Part shown: one piece after another, positions 8,754 to 16,387 of the stretch
How the letters are laid out: every line of letters begins with the position of its first letter
Position numbering within the stretch: the stretch's first letter is position 1
Assembly: GCF_900010725.2 (NCBI RefSeq)
Contig: NZ_LR734879.1
Span: 210,006-274,005, forward strand
From: Planktothrix serta PCC 8927
Lineage (GTDB): Bacteria; Cyanobacteriota; Cyanobacteriia; Cyanobacteriales; Microcoleaceae
Length of the DNA: 64,000 nucleotides
Direction of reading: 5' to 3'
The notes under the pieces: model-generated
Database searches by the model: none
Told to the model about the DNA's origin: nothing
What the model saw: only the letters and a program-made list of their open reading frames with translations
Made by a program: the position numbers and the translations under genes

Positions 8754-9845
8754 ATGTTAAAGTCATTAAAAATCGAAAATTTTCGATGTTTTTCCACCTT
8801 TGAGCTACAACAGCTTGGGCGGATTAATCTGTTAGTTGGAACTAATAATAGTGGCAAAACTTCTATTTTAGAAGCGATTCAACTTTTTTACAAACGAGAT
8901 AGCCTAGAAGGTTTATCTGAAATTATGATCAGTCGAGGTGAATATCTTTGGAGTGATGAGGAACAAAAAACTCGTGAGCTTGATCTTCGTCATTTATTCT
9001 ATGGTCATCAAATAAATTTAGGGAGTTCTTTCTCAATTTCTGGAGAATATAAGGATTTTCAAGAAAATCTTTCGATTGTTATAGAACAAAATCCACAACT
9101 CACATTATTTGATTATCTAAAAGATTTTGTCCTGTTGATAAAATGGCTACGCCAAGAAAAGGAAAATTTAGAACTCTCCTTATCGGGTAATTTAGAATTC
9201 CCTTTATCCGCTAATTTAGGTTTGTCTACAGATTTAATCAAGAAAATTCGTAGAAATCCTTTAAACTCAACACTAAAAACTCAATTTATTACCTCATCTT
9301 CTTTGAGAACCGAAAAAATGATGGAGTTGTTTGATCAAGTTGTTTTAACCCCAGAAGAAGATTTGATTACAGACGCACTAAAAACCCTTGAACCTAAAAT
9401 AGAACGAATTGCTGCCCTCGGTTCTGACAAAAATGGTTTCAGATCAAATAGAGGATTTGTTATTCGTTTATCGGATAGCGATCAACGCATTCCAATTGGA
9501 AGTATGGGAGATGGAATTAGGAGAATTTTAGGTTTAACCTTAGCCCTTGCCAATGTGAAAAATGGTGTTTTATTAGTTGATGAAATTGATACAGGATTAC
9601 ATTTTAGTGCCATGTCTGATATGTGGAAATTAGTCTGGAATACTGCCAAACGACTCAATATTCAAGTATTTGCTACAACTCATAATAGTGATTGTTGGAT
9701 AAGTTTAGCGGATCTGGCTAATTCTGAAATCCTGGATGGAGATGGAATTAAAATTCATAGAATAGAGAAAAATAAACCCAACAGTATTGTTTTTAATGAA
9801 AATCAAATGGCAATTGCGGCTGAACGAGGGATTGAGGTACGATAA
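8754..9845 (+). CDS. OLD-like AAA family ATPase without TOPRIM domain
   Basis: A 363-residue SMC/RecF-like ATPase. The N-terminus LKSLKIENFRCF and the Walker A GTNNSGKTSILEA (about 29-41) are typical of AAA_15/AAA_21 proteins; Walker B with the switch is VLLVDEIDTGLH (about 275-286), followed by VFATTHN. There is no TOPRIM nuclease domain after the ATPase. In many bacteria this type pairs with a downstream DUF3226/TOPRIM protein, and a stump of such a gene begins 131 bases downstream (9977). Such pairs are suspected of phage defence, by analogy with OLD nucleases. Length is complete for the ATPase alone, so the ATPase may now be an orphan. Confidence 0.8.
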   Translation: MLKSLKIENFRCFSTFELQQLGRINLLVGTNNSGKTSILEAIQLFYKRDSLEGLSEIMISRGEYLWSDEEQKTRELDLRHLFYGHQINLGSSFSISGEYKDFQENLSIVIEQNPQLTLFDYLKDFVLLIKWLRQEKENLELSLSGNLEFPLSANLGLSTDLIKKIRRNPLNSTLKTQFITSSSLRTEKMMELFDQVVLTPEEDLITDALKTLEPKIERIAALGSDKNGFRSNRGFVIRLSDSDQRIPIGSMGDGIRRILGLTLALANVKNGVLLVDEIDTGLHFSAMSDMWKLVWNTAKRLNIQVFATTHNSDCWISLADLANSEILDGDGIKIHRIEKNKPNSIVFNENQMAIAAERGIEVR

Positions 9846-9912
9846 GAAATGACAAAAAATAGTCGTTCTAATATAAAATCCCATTGTAGATGCTACAGAT
9901 GATCCCTCCTAA

Positions 9913-9954
9913 CCCCCCTGTAGAGACGTTGCATGCAACGTCTCTACAGGGGGG
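9913..9954. repeat. Perfect 42-bp palindrome (CCCCCCTGTAGAGACGTTGCA core)
   Basis: Bases 9913-9933 are the exact reverse complement of 9934-9954, giving a 21-bp perfect stem with no loop. The central part GTAGAGACGT.GCATGCAACGTCTC recurs in degenerate form at about 48507-48532. There is no T-run after it, so it is better seen as a mobile palindromic repeat than as a terminator. It sits between the AAA ATPase gene and its broken TOPRIM partner. Confidence 0.9.
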
Positions 9955-9976
9955 TATTTGTAGGAAACATTAAGGG

Positions 9977-10108
9977 ATGGAATATAATCATGTATTACTG
10001 GTCGAAGGAAAGGAATCACATTACAACAACAAAAAATACCGCCCCCAACTCAAGTTAAGGACGGCGTGGGAAGATGGAATTTCGGAATTACCGACGAATA
10101 TCCATTAA
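9977..10108 (+). pseudogene. Truncated DUF3226/TOPRIM-like partner of the AAA ATPase
   Basis: An ATG at 9977 opens 43 codons beginning MEYNHVLLVEGKES. The LLVEGK(D/E) block is the first TOPRIM strand with its catalytic glutamate, and this opening is how DUF3226 proteins encoded beside AAA ATPases start. Afterwards the similarity is lost (YNNKKYRPQLKLRTAWEDG) and the frame ends at 10108, inside the convergent pentapeptide gene. A full partner would be about 200 residues, so more than three quarters is missing. The identification rests on a short motif plus position. Confidence 0.5.
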
Positions 10109-10744
10109 ATTTGCATTAATCATGGTGGTATTTTCTAAGGTAGCTCCGGCTAAATCTGAAGCCGTTAAATTTGCACCTGTGAGATTAGCACCTGTTAAAT
10201 CAGCATCGCGTAAATTAACACCACTGATATCAAATCCATATAAGCTACCTTCTTTTAACTTCACTTGACCTAAATTAGCAACGGATTGTTGAGCATTTTT
10301 GAGGTTAGCACCTGTTAAATCAGCACTCTCTAAATTTGCCCCAATTAAATTAGCATGACTTAAATCAGCATTTTTTAAACTAGCAATCACTAAACCCGCT
10401 AAACTCAAGTTAGAACGGCTTAAATTGGCTCGTTCCAAATTAGCACCATGTAATTTAGCTGCCACGAGATTTGCACCTTCTAAATTCGCTTCGGTTAATG
10501 CAGCCCGATTGAAATTCACTTCATTTAGATTTGCACCTTGTAAGTTCGCGCCCTGTAAATTGGCTTCTCGGAGGTTAGCACCCTGAAGATTAACACCAAC
10601 TAACTGAGCGCCACTGAGATCACATCCAGGACAGTTTTTACTTTCCAATAGCTGCTTGAGATGGGCGGGGTTCTCGGCTTGAGCGGGAACAGTTAAACCC
10701 AAGATCATTATCACTACTGTGGTGGCTACTGTTGCGAATTTCAT
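10088..10744 (-). CDS. Secreted pentapeptide repeat protein
   Basis: A 218-residue protein with a signal peptide (about 1-24, ending VPAQA-EN). After a short helix with a CPGC motif (LLESKNCPGCDLSGAQL) comes an almost uninterrupted run of about 30 A(D/N)LxX pentapeptides, which folds as a right-handed quadrilateral beta-helix. Such proteins are abundant in cyanobacteria and mostly of unknown function, here in the periplasm or thylakoid lumen. The ATG at 10744 is preferred to the GTG two codons upstream. Its last codons overlap the end of the TOPRIM stump on the other strand by 21 bases. Confidence 0.9.
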   Translation of the reverse strand: MKFATVATTVVIMILGLTVPAQAENPAHLKQLLESKNCPGCDLSGAQLVGVNLQGANLREANLQGANLQGANLNEVNFNRAALTEANLEGANLVAAKLHGANLERANLSRSNLSLAGLVIASLKNADLSHANLIGANLESADLTGANLKNAQQSVANLGQVKLKEGSLYGFDISGVNLRDADLTGANLTGANLTASDLAGATLENTTMINANLMDIRR

Positions 10745-10897
10745 GCCCACACCCTCAGAAAACTCTATGTTCTTTCTTACTATTAATCATTATCGGGCAT
10801 AAGGGTATGAGTAGAATCCCGGTTGCGTGTGATATTGTTGTGATCCCCGTGTGACGGAAATCACTGAGAAAAACTGTTTCTGTTGATACAGTCCCCC

Positions 10898-11962
10898 CTA
10901 AATCATCACCTCTCGGATTAAATTGCCTAACTGTTCTGCACTATTGGTTACGGCGACGGAGGCTGTGGCTTCAGTCATTTGTTGTAACGGCTCTGGTGAT
11001 TGTAGCAGATACAAAACTTTACTGGCTAGCAAGTCGGCGGTTAAATCCTGTTGTTGAAACACCCACGCCGCACCCGCTTGAGCAAAAACATTGGCGTTAT
11101 AGGTTTGGTGGTCTTCGGCGGCAAAGGGATAGGGAATTAAAATTGACGGGGTGTGAGTAATGGCTAATTCTGTTAAAGTTCCTGCGCCTGAGCGACTTAC
11201 GGCTAAATTCGCCCGTTTCAAAAGGGCTGCCATATTATCGTAAAAAGGCATTGTAATATACTGAGGATGGTTTAACGCCTCGACATTGGGGTCATTGTTT
11301 CCGGTTAAATGGACAACCCACGCTCCCGCCTGGAACCAAGTCGGAGCCGCCTCTCGAACCAATTTATTCACACTGACGGCGCCTTGACTTCCCCCAACGA
11401 CAACAATAACGGGAACGTCATCGGGGAGGTGAAAAGACAAGGGTTGAGAAGCGTTGAGAAAGTTAGAACGCACGGGGGTTCCAACGACAACGGTATGAGC
11501 ACGGGACAGGTAGGGAATGGAGGCTGCAAACCCCAAGGCGACAGCATTACACCAAGGGCCAAAACTGCGGGTCACTTTTCCCGGTAAGGCGTTGGACTCG
11601 TGTAAAATCACGGGTAAACCCAGGGAACGAGCCGCGAGAATTGCGGGTGCTGCAATATACCCCCCAGTGGTGAAGACCCCTCGGAACTTTCCAGTTTTGA
11701 GGAGATGGCGGACTTGTAACCAAGAACGGGCGAATTTGGCGATAATTTTGAGCGTTGTGAAACTCAAGCGTTGCTGGAAGCCTTCAACGGAGATGGTATG
11801 GAGGGGATATTGTTGGGGGACTAATTCCCGTTCTAAGCGATCGGGGACGCCTAACCATTCTATCTCAAAATCGGACAGGTGTTCGGCAGTGGCGATGGCC
11901 GGAAATAAATGTCCACCTGTCCCACTAGCAGCAATGAGTAAGCGAATGGGTGTTTGACTCAA
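10898..11962 (-). CDS. murG: MurG UDP-GlcNAc:undecaprenyl-PP-MurNAc-pentapeptide transferase
   Basis: A 354-residue GT28/GT-B glycosyltransferase that makes lipid II on the inner face of the plasma membrane. The N-terminal glycine loop ASGTGGHLFPAIA (12-24), the second loop GGSQGAVSVNKL (about 191-202), SRSGAGTLTELA and the UDP-GlcNAc site PYPFAAEDHQTYNA (about 278-291) are all present. Full length. The start appears to be TTG. It is a single-gene unit here, not in a dcw cluster. Downstream lies the pentapeptide gene, upstream an insertion-sequence remnant. Confidence 0.95.
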   Translation of the reverse strand: MSQTPIRLLIAASGTGGHLFPAIATAEHLSDFEIEWLGVPDRLERELVPQQYPLHTISVEGFQQRLSFTTLKIIAKFARSWLQVRHLLKTGKFRGVFTTGGYIAAPAILAARSLGLPVILHESNALPGKVTRSFGPWCNAVALGFAASIPYLSRAHTVVVGTPVRSNFLNASQPLSFHLPDDVPVIVVVGGSQGAVSVNKLVREAAPTWFQAGAWVVHLTGNNDPNVEALNHPQYITMPFYDNMAALLKRANLAVSRSGAGTLTELAITHTPSILIPYPFAAEDHQTYNANVFAQAGAAWVFQQQDLTADLLASKVLYLLQSPEPLQQMTEATASVAVTNSAEQLGNLIREVMI

Positions 11963-12003
11963 GTTTTTTCCTTATTATGCGTTCAATTGAATTTTTAAGT
12001 TAC

Positions 12004-12130
12004 CTTGACACTCCCGGTGCCTGAAGGCGTGAGGATTCTGGGTTCAACGAAACCACTTAATCAAAGTACCTTGCAGTGCTTTAACCAGAGGTGGGATTCT
12101 CCCCCAGCTTTCATAGCGGGTATGCCCTAC
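12004..12130 (-). ncRNA. Candidate TnpB-type omega/reRNA scaffold remnant
   Basis: On the minus strand, the bases preceding the right-end hairpin carry a stem GGGAGAATCCC-like block (about 12090-12100) and further short stems, the arrangement seen where the guide RNA of TnpB is encoded at the 3' end of tnpB. The guide would then be the flanking sequence below 12004. This is inferred from general resemblance, not from an alignment. Confidence 0.3.
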
Positions 12131-12161
12131 CCTATTCGCATTGCTGCGAGTTCTTTTTTGC

Positions 12162-12181
12162 TTGAAACAAATTTGTTTCAA
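12162..12181. repeat. 20-bp perfect palindrome TTGAAACAAATTTGTTTCAA
   Basis: A perfect dyad inside the IS remnant. It could be a binding site for a dimeric regulator or just part of the element's structure; no neighbouring gene decides. Confidence 0.4.
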
Positions 12182-12374
12182 AAAAACGGGTTGTTGAGCT
12201 TCCCATGAATCTTTTACCCACTGCTGGGGGGAAACTAAAACTGTGCAGTAGAACCCTATAGATTCAATTGTCAAGGTTCAACGTTTTACCGTTAGGTGAC
12301 TAGGTTTTTATACAGGTTTTTTACCTTTCCTGTTGCTGGAAATGGTATCACAATCGGATGTCAATAGACAACCT

Positions 12375-12423
12375 AATATAAAGCCTAAGTAGAACTTAGG
12401 GGTTTTAAACCCATTTTTCTGAT
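12375..12423. repeat. Hairpin repeat, copy 1 (AATATAAAGCCTAA...)
   Basis: A 49-base sequence with the stem CCTAAGTAGAACTTAGG followed by GGTTTTAAACCC. A second copy stands at 12556-12603 with a compensatory stem CCTAACTAAAAGTTAGG, so the fold rather than the sequence is kept. These are probably end sequences of an IS200/IS605 element. Confidence 0.7.
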
Positions 12424-12555
12424 AAAATTCATACAAAATCGCTATTGTTAAACCGTTTAGCGGTTAACAACCCCTCCTTACCCTAGAAATAGGTGTGTTT
12501 GAGACAACCACATCTCTACAGAGGGGCAACCATACCCTTCTACCCCGAAAGGGGA

Positions 12556-12603
12556 AATATAAAGCCTAACTAAAAGTTAGGGGTTTCTACCCATTTTTCC
12601 GAT
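12556..12603. repeat. Hairpin repeat, copy 2
   Basis: The second copy of the 12375-12423 sequence. Paired bases in the stem have changed together (AAG/CTT to AAC/GTT), and the tail CCCATTTTTC(C)GAT is conserved. It ends 55 bases before the preferred start of the NTF2-like gene, so it lies in or near that gene's leader. Confidence 0.7.
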
Positions 12604-12658
12604 GACAAATTTCCCAAAAATTCAACCGCAATCTTTCCAGAAAGGATCTTTTGTCGAG

Positions 12659-13453
12659 ATGCGCCCTAGCTTGTCTCGACGAACAATCCCATTATTTTCT
12701 ATACTTCTGGGAGTAGTAATGTGGGGAACGGGTGCAGCAATTTCCTTACCTGCTGATGCCGAAACCCCGGAAACAGCCCCTGCCAATATTACCAATCTTT
12801 TAACTCAAATTGATGCCGCTGCTAATCGTCAGGATGTCGAAGCCGTCATGGGTTTTTATAGTCCTAATTTTACCAATTCCGATGGCTTGAATCATCAAAC
12901 CTTAAAAGAAGTTTTAACATCTTTTTGGGATCAATATTCTCAGCTTAATTATCGCACAGAATTACAGTCTTGGCAACAGAATGGGAATACTTTAACCACC
13001 ACAACGGTAACAGAAATTACAGGAACAAAAACGCTTAAAAATCGAGAATTTAGCTTAACCGCAACCCTCACCTCACAACAACAGATTGAAGCAGACAAAA
13101 TTGTTCAACAGGAAATTCTAGCGGAAAAAAATCAATTAACATTAGGAAAACAGCCCCCAACGGTGGTTTTTAACGTACCGGAAGCCGTCAAAATCGGTCA
13201 GGAATATGCGGTCGATGCCATTGTTCAAGAACCCTTAAATAATGAAATCTTAATTGGAACAGCAATCACACAACCTGTAACCGCAAAAGCCTATACTCAA
13301 TCTGAACTTTTACAACTCGAATTTTTACCTTCTGGGGGTGTTTTTAAAGTGGGTCAAGCTCCTAATACTTTAGGAGATAATTGGGTTTCTGCTATTTTAA
13401 TGCGTCAAGGAGGAGTAACGTTAGTCACCCAACGTTTACGAATTGTTAAATAA
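12659..13453 (+). CDS. Exported NTF2-like (SnoaL/DUF4440-type) protein
   Basis: A 264-residue protein. From the ATG at 12659 a basic start (MRPSLSRR) and a hydrophobic core (IPLFSILLGVVMWGTGAA) form a signal peptide. Residues about 50-150 look like an NTF2-like domain: LLTQIDAAANRQDVEAVMGFYSPNF is the characteristic first helix and strand. The second half (about 155-264) is a beta-rich region of unknown nature. An upstream ATG at 12602 is in frame but would start inside the IS-type hairpin repeat, and AAAGGA precedes 12659, so I prefer the shorter form. Function unknown; NTF2-like pockets bind small ligands. Confidence 0.65.
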   Translation: MRPSLSRRTIPLFSILLGVVMWGTGAAISLPADAETPETAPANITNLLTQIDAAANRQDVEAVMGFYSPNFTNSDGLNHQTLKEVLTSFWDQYSQLNYRTELQSWQQNGNTLTTTTVTEITGTKTLKNREFSLTATLTSQQQIEADKIVQQEILAEKNQLTLGKQPPTVVFNVPEAVKIGQEYAVDAIVQEPLNNEILIGTAITQPVTAKAYTQSELLQLEFLPSGGVFKVGQAPNTLGDNWVSAILMRQGGVTLVTQRLRIVK

Positions 13454-13545
13454 TCAGTTATCAGTTATCAGTTATCAGTTGTAGGGGCGGGTTCATCAAG
13501 ATTGAGGTGATTAACAAAGATATAAAAGAACCCGCCCGTACCAGT
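13454..13545. repeat. ATCAGTT tandem repeat and GC-rich inverted repeat
   Basis: Four tandem copies of TTATCAG(T) follow the stop codon. Then GTAGGGGCGGGTTC (13482-13495) and AAGAACCCGCCCGTAC (13527-13542) form an inverted pair of the same family as at 4-48. Confidence 0.7.
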
Positions 13546-13605
13546 TATCAGTTTATTACCCAATTCGTAATTAGTAATTAGTAATTCGTAATTTCCTAAA
13601 ACCTT

Positions 13606-14577
13606 ATGGTTCCTTTACTAGAGGTTAAAAATTTAGCCATTCAGTTTTTTACCCTCGATGGGGTTGTTCAGGCGGTGAATGGAATTTCTTATCAGGTGTA
13701 TCCGGGGGAAACTCTGGGAATTGTTGGAGAGTCGGGGTCAGGAAAAAGTATTAGTGTGTTATCAATTTTAGGATTAATTCCATCACCCCCAGGGAAAGTT
13801 ACCCAAGGTCAAATCTTATTTGAAGGAAAGAATTTACTCGAATTCAGTTCTCAACAATTACAACAAATCCGGGGTGATGAAATTGCGATGATTTTTCAAG
13901 ACCCGATGACTTCCCTTAACCCGGTTTTAACGATTGGAAAACAACTAACTGAAGCTCTACAAATTCATTTAAAATTAACTTCTGAACAAGCTCAAAATCG
14001 AGCTATTCAACTCTTAAAACAGGTGGGAATTCCCAGTCCTGAAAAACGGTTAAAAAACTATCCCCATGAATTTTCTGGGGGAATGCGTCAACGGGTTATG
14101 ATTGCAATGGGGTTAGGATGTCAGCCGAAATTATTAATCGCAGATGAACCCACAACAGCATTAGATGTAACGGTACAAGCTCAGGTTGTAGAATTAGTTA
14201 AACAACTCAAAAATACACAGGGAATGTCTGTGATTTGGATTACCCATGATTTAGCATTATTAGCAGGATTAGCCGATAGAATTATAGTCATGTATGCGGG
14301 GCAAATTGTTGAACAAGCAACGGTGCATCAACTCTATAAAAACCCTCGTCATCCCTATACTATTGGACTATTAGAAAGTTTACCCCGACTGGATCAAATT
14401 CGTCAAGAACCGTTAAAAGCTATTGAAGGAACTCCCCCCAATTTAATTGATTATCCCCTGGGATGTCCTTTTGCTCCTCGATGTCGATTTGCGATTGAAC
14501 ATTGTTTTCAAGAAAATCCTATGTTGGAATTGATTGAAACCGAGCATCAAGTCGCTTGTTGGGTGAAACCAACTTAA
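13606..14577 (+). CDS. Peptide ABC transporter ATP-binding protein (OppD/DppD type)
   Basis: A 323-residue ABC ATPase: Walker A GESGSGKSISVL (about 40-51), Q-loop IFQDPMTSLNPV, signature SGGMRQRVMIAM (about 158), Walker B LLIADEPTTALDVT and the H-loop WITHDL. The C-terminal oligo_HPY extension is present (about 235-320), including CPFAPRCRFAIEHC, the cysteine motif of Opp/Dpp ATPases. It energises uptake of peptides or similar solutes from the cytoplasmic face. Its normal partner OppF lies at 16388, separated from it by a DarTG module; the solute-binding protein may be the one at 36542. No permease gene is in the window. Confidence 0.9.
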   Translation: MVPLLEVKNLAIQFFTLDGVVQAVNGISYQVYPGETLGIVGESGSGKSISVLSILGLIPSPPGKVTQGQILFEGKNLLEFSSQQLQQIRGDEIAMIFQDPMTSLNPVLTIGKQLTEALQIHLKLTSEQAQNRAIQLLKQVGIPSPEKRLKNYPHEFSGGMRQRVMIAMGLGCQPKLLIADEPTTALDVTVQAQVVELVKQLKNTQGMSVIWITHDLALLAGLADRIIVMYAGQIVEQATVHQLYKNPRHPYTIGLLESLPRLDQIRQEPLKAIEGTPPNLIDYPLGCPFAPRCRFAIEHCFQENPMLELIETEHQVACWVKPT

Positions 14578-14602
14578 TAATAACTTTATTCCTACTCTAA
14601 AA

Positions 14603-15229
14603 ATGTCCATCCTAATTTATCACATTACCCATTTTAACAATCTTAATTCTATTTTAGAAAATGGTGGATTAATGTCTAAAAATCAACAGTTAAAAAACTC
14701 TATAAAATATATTAATATTGCTCACGATAGCATCCAAGATAGAAGAAATAGAAAAAATGTTCCTTGCGGAAATTATGGCACATTACATGATTATGTTCCT
14801 TTTTATTTTGCTCCTCGTTCTCCCATGCTTTATACGATTCATAAAGGAAATATTCAAGGCTATAAAGATGGACAAAACTCCATCATTCATCTAGTTGTAA
14901 AAGTCGATGAAATTATAGAGTCAGAAATTCCCTTTGTATTTACTGATGGTCATGCTATCATGGATTATTCGGATTTTTATACTGATCTTAATGCTTTAGA
15001 AATGATTGATTGGGACGTGATGGAGTCAAAGTATTGGTTTGATAGGGATGATGATCCTAATCGCAAATGTCGTAGACAAGCTGAGTTTTTAATTTACCAA
15101 TTCTGTTCTTGGGGTTTGATCAAAGAAATTGGTGTCATCAACTTGAGTATGCAAAGTCAGGTTCAGAAAATTTTACAAAACTTTGAGCAAAAAACTCCTA
15201 TTTTTGTGCATCCTCAATGGTATTATTAA
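14603..15229 (+). CDS. darT: DarT ssDNA thymidine ADP-ribosyltransferase toxin
   Basis: A 208-residue DUF4433/DarT toxin, which attaches ADP-ribose from NAD+ to thymidine bases in single-stranded DNA and blocks replication. The NAD-binding start LIYHITHFNNL (3-14), the Arg-rich loop IQDRRNRKNVPCGNYG (44-59), the block YVPFYFAPRSPMLY and the catalytic Glu (E161, in RRQAEFLIY) are all visible. Length is full. It starts 25 bases after the OppD stop and is followed by darG after 46 bases. The pair splits an oppD-oppF gene order, which marks it as an insertion. DarTG has been described as an anti-phage system. Confidence 0.92.
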   Translation: MSILIYHITHFNNLNSILENGGLMSKNQQLKNSIKYINIAHDSIQDRRNRKNVPCGNYGTLHDYVPFYFAPRSPMLYTIHKGNIQGYKDGQNSIIHLVVKVDEIIESEIPFVFTDGHAIMDYSDFYTDLNALEMIDWDVMESKYWFDRDDDPNRKCRRQAEFLIYQFCSWGLIKEIGVINLSMQSQVQKILQNFEQKTPIFVHPQWYY

Positions 15230-15275
15230 GGTATATTGATCAAGAAATCATTGAACAAACACAGCAATTCAAGAA

Positions 15276-16310
15276 ATGATTAAGTTTGAGCAAGGAAACC
15301 TTTTGACAGCCAATACTGAAGCCCTAGTTAACACTGTAAATTGTGTTGGTGTCATGGGTAAAGGAATTGCTCTGCAATTTAAACAAGGTTTTCCTGAAAA
15401 CTTCCTTCACTACAAAAAAGCTTGTAATGCCAAGCAAATTCAACCGGGTCAAATGTTTACCTTTACAACGGGAAATCTATTTAATCCTAAATACATCATC
15501 AATTTTCCCACTAAATTGCATTGGCGTGAAAAATCTAAACTAGAATATATCGAAGTAGGATTAAAAGCATTAATAGAAGAAATTAAACAACTTAAAATTC
15601 AATCTATTGCGATTCCTCCATTAGGTTGTGGAAACGGAGGATTAAATTGGATAGAGGTTAAACCGCTTATTTTACAGGCATTTGCGGAATTACCAGATGT
15701 ACAAGTTCTACTGTTTGAACCGATAGGTGCACCTAAAGCCGATCAAATTCAGGTGACAACAGAAACACCTGAAATCACCCGATCTCGTGCTTTGTTTATT
15801 CGTCTGTTAGAATTATATGGGATTCCTGGATATCGCTTAACAAAATTAGAAATTCAGAAACTAGCTTATTTTCTACAGGTAGCAGGCGAACCCTTAAAAT
15901 TGCGTTATAAAAAGCATAAATTTGGCCCTTATGCAGATAATTTAAACCATGTTTTGCAAGTATTAGATGGGCATTTTATCCGAGGTTATGGTGATAGAAG
16001 CAAAAACTCCGAGATGTATGTTTTACCAGAAGGTCAAGCCATAGCACAACAATTTTTAGAACAACATCCTGATGCGAATAATCGCCTTGAACGAGTGCAT
16101 TGTTTAATTGAAGGATTTGAAACTCCCTACGGGTTAGAAATGTTAGCAACGGTTCACTGGGTAACAATAGAAGATCCCCAAGCCGCAGTAGATTGTGAAC
16201 AGGCGATTAGGAGAGTACAAGAATGGAATGAACGCAAACGTCAAATATTTAAACCTAACCATCTTAGTAAAGCATGGAAACGTTTATATGAACAAAAGTG
16301 GTTAAATTGA
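15276..16310 (+). CDS. darG: DarG macrodomain antitoxin
   Basis: A 344-residue antitoxin. Residues 1-150 are a macrodomain: IKFEQGNLLTANTEALVNTVN and GVMGKGIALQFK bind ADP-ribose, PPLGCGNGGLNW is the second loop. It removes ADP-ribose from thymidine and so reverses DarT. The C-terminal half (about 165-344; RLTKLEIQKLAYFLQVAG, FGPYADNLNHVL) is the domain that binds and inhibits DarT directly. Both activities therefore seem retained. It lies in order toxin-antitoxin with darT, 46 bases apart, and 77 bases before oppF. Confidence 0.92.
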   Translation: MIKFEQGNLLTANTEALVNTVNCVGVMGKGIALQFKQGFPENFLHYKKACNAKQIQPGQMFTFTTGNLFNPKYIINFPTKLHWREKSKLEYIEVGLKALIEEIKQLKIQSIAIPPLGCGNGGLNWIEVKPLILQAFAELPDVQVLLFEPIGAPKADQIQVTTETPEITRSRALFIRLLELYGIPGYRLTKLEIQKLAYFLQVAGEPLKLRYKKHKFGPYADNLNHVLQVLDGHFIRGYGDRSKNSEMYVLPEGQAIAQQFLEQHPDANNRLERVHCLIEGFETPYGLEMLATVHWVTIEDPQAAVDCEQAIRRVQEWNERKRQIFKPNHLSKAWKRLYEQKWLN

Positions 16311-16387
16311 TAGCAAAATCAAGATTTTAGTTAATCTGATCATTGACATAAATATATGGATTTAATAATATTTATTTTGATAAAAAT

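Larger units (their letters stand above)
12004..12601 (-). mobile_element. IS200/IS605-type remnant without transposase gene
   Basis: The minus strand ends in GAATCCTCACGCCTTCAGGC...GGGAGTGTCAA (12004-12034), the hairpin form I associate with the right end of cyanobacterial TnpB-carrying IS200/IS605 elements. At the other side two near-identical 48-49-base hairpin copies stand at 12375-12423 and 12556-12603. About 600 bp lie between, with no tnpA or tnpB reading frame, so this looks like an internally deleted, non-autonomous derivative. It lies between murG and the NTF2-like gene. Exact ends are uncertain. Confidence 0.45.

Noticed and set aside
11309-11957. Plus-strand ORFs opposite murG
   Set aside because: Antisense shadows with no protein-like composition; murG motifs occupy the minus strand.
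12005-12274. ORFs on both strands in the IS200/IS605-like remnant
   Set aside because: No ribosome binding site or family match, and the DNA is explained by hairpins of the element.
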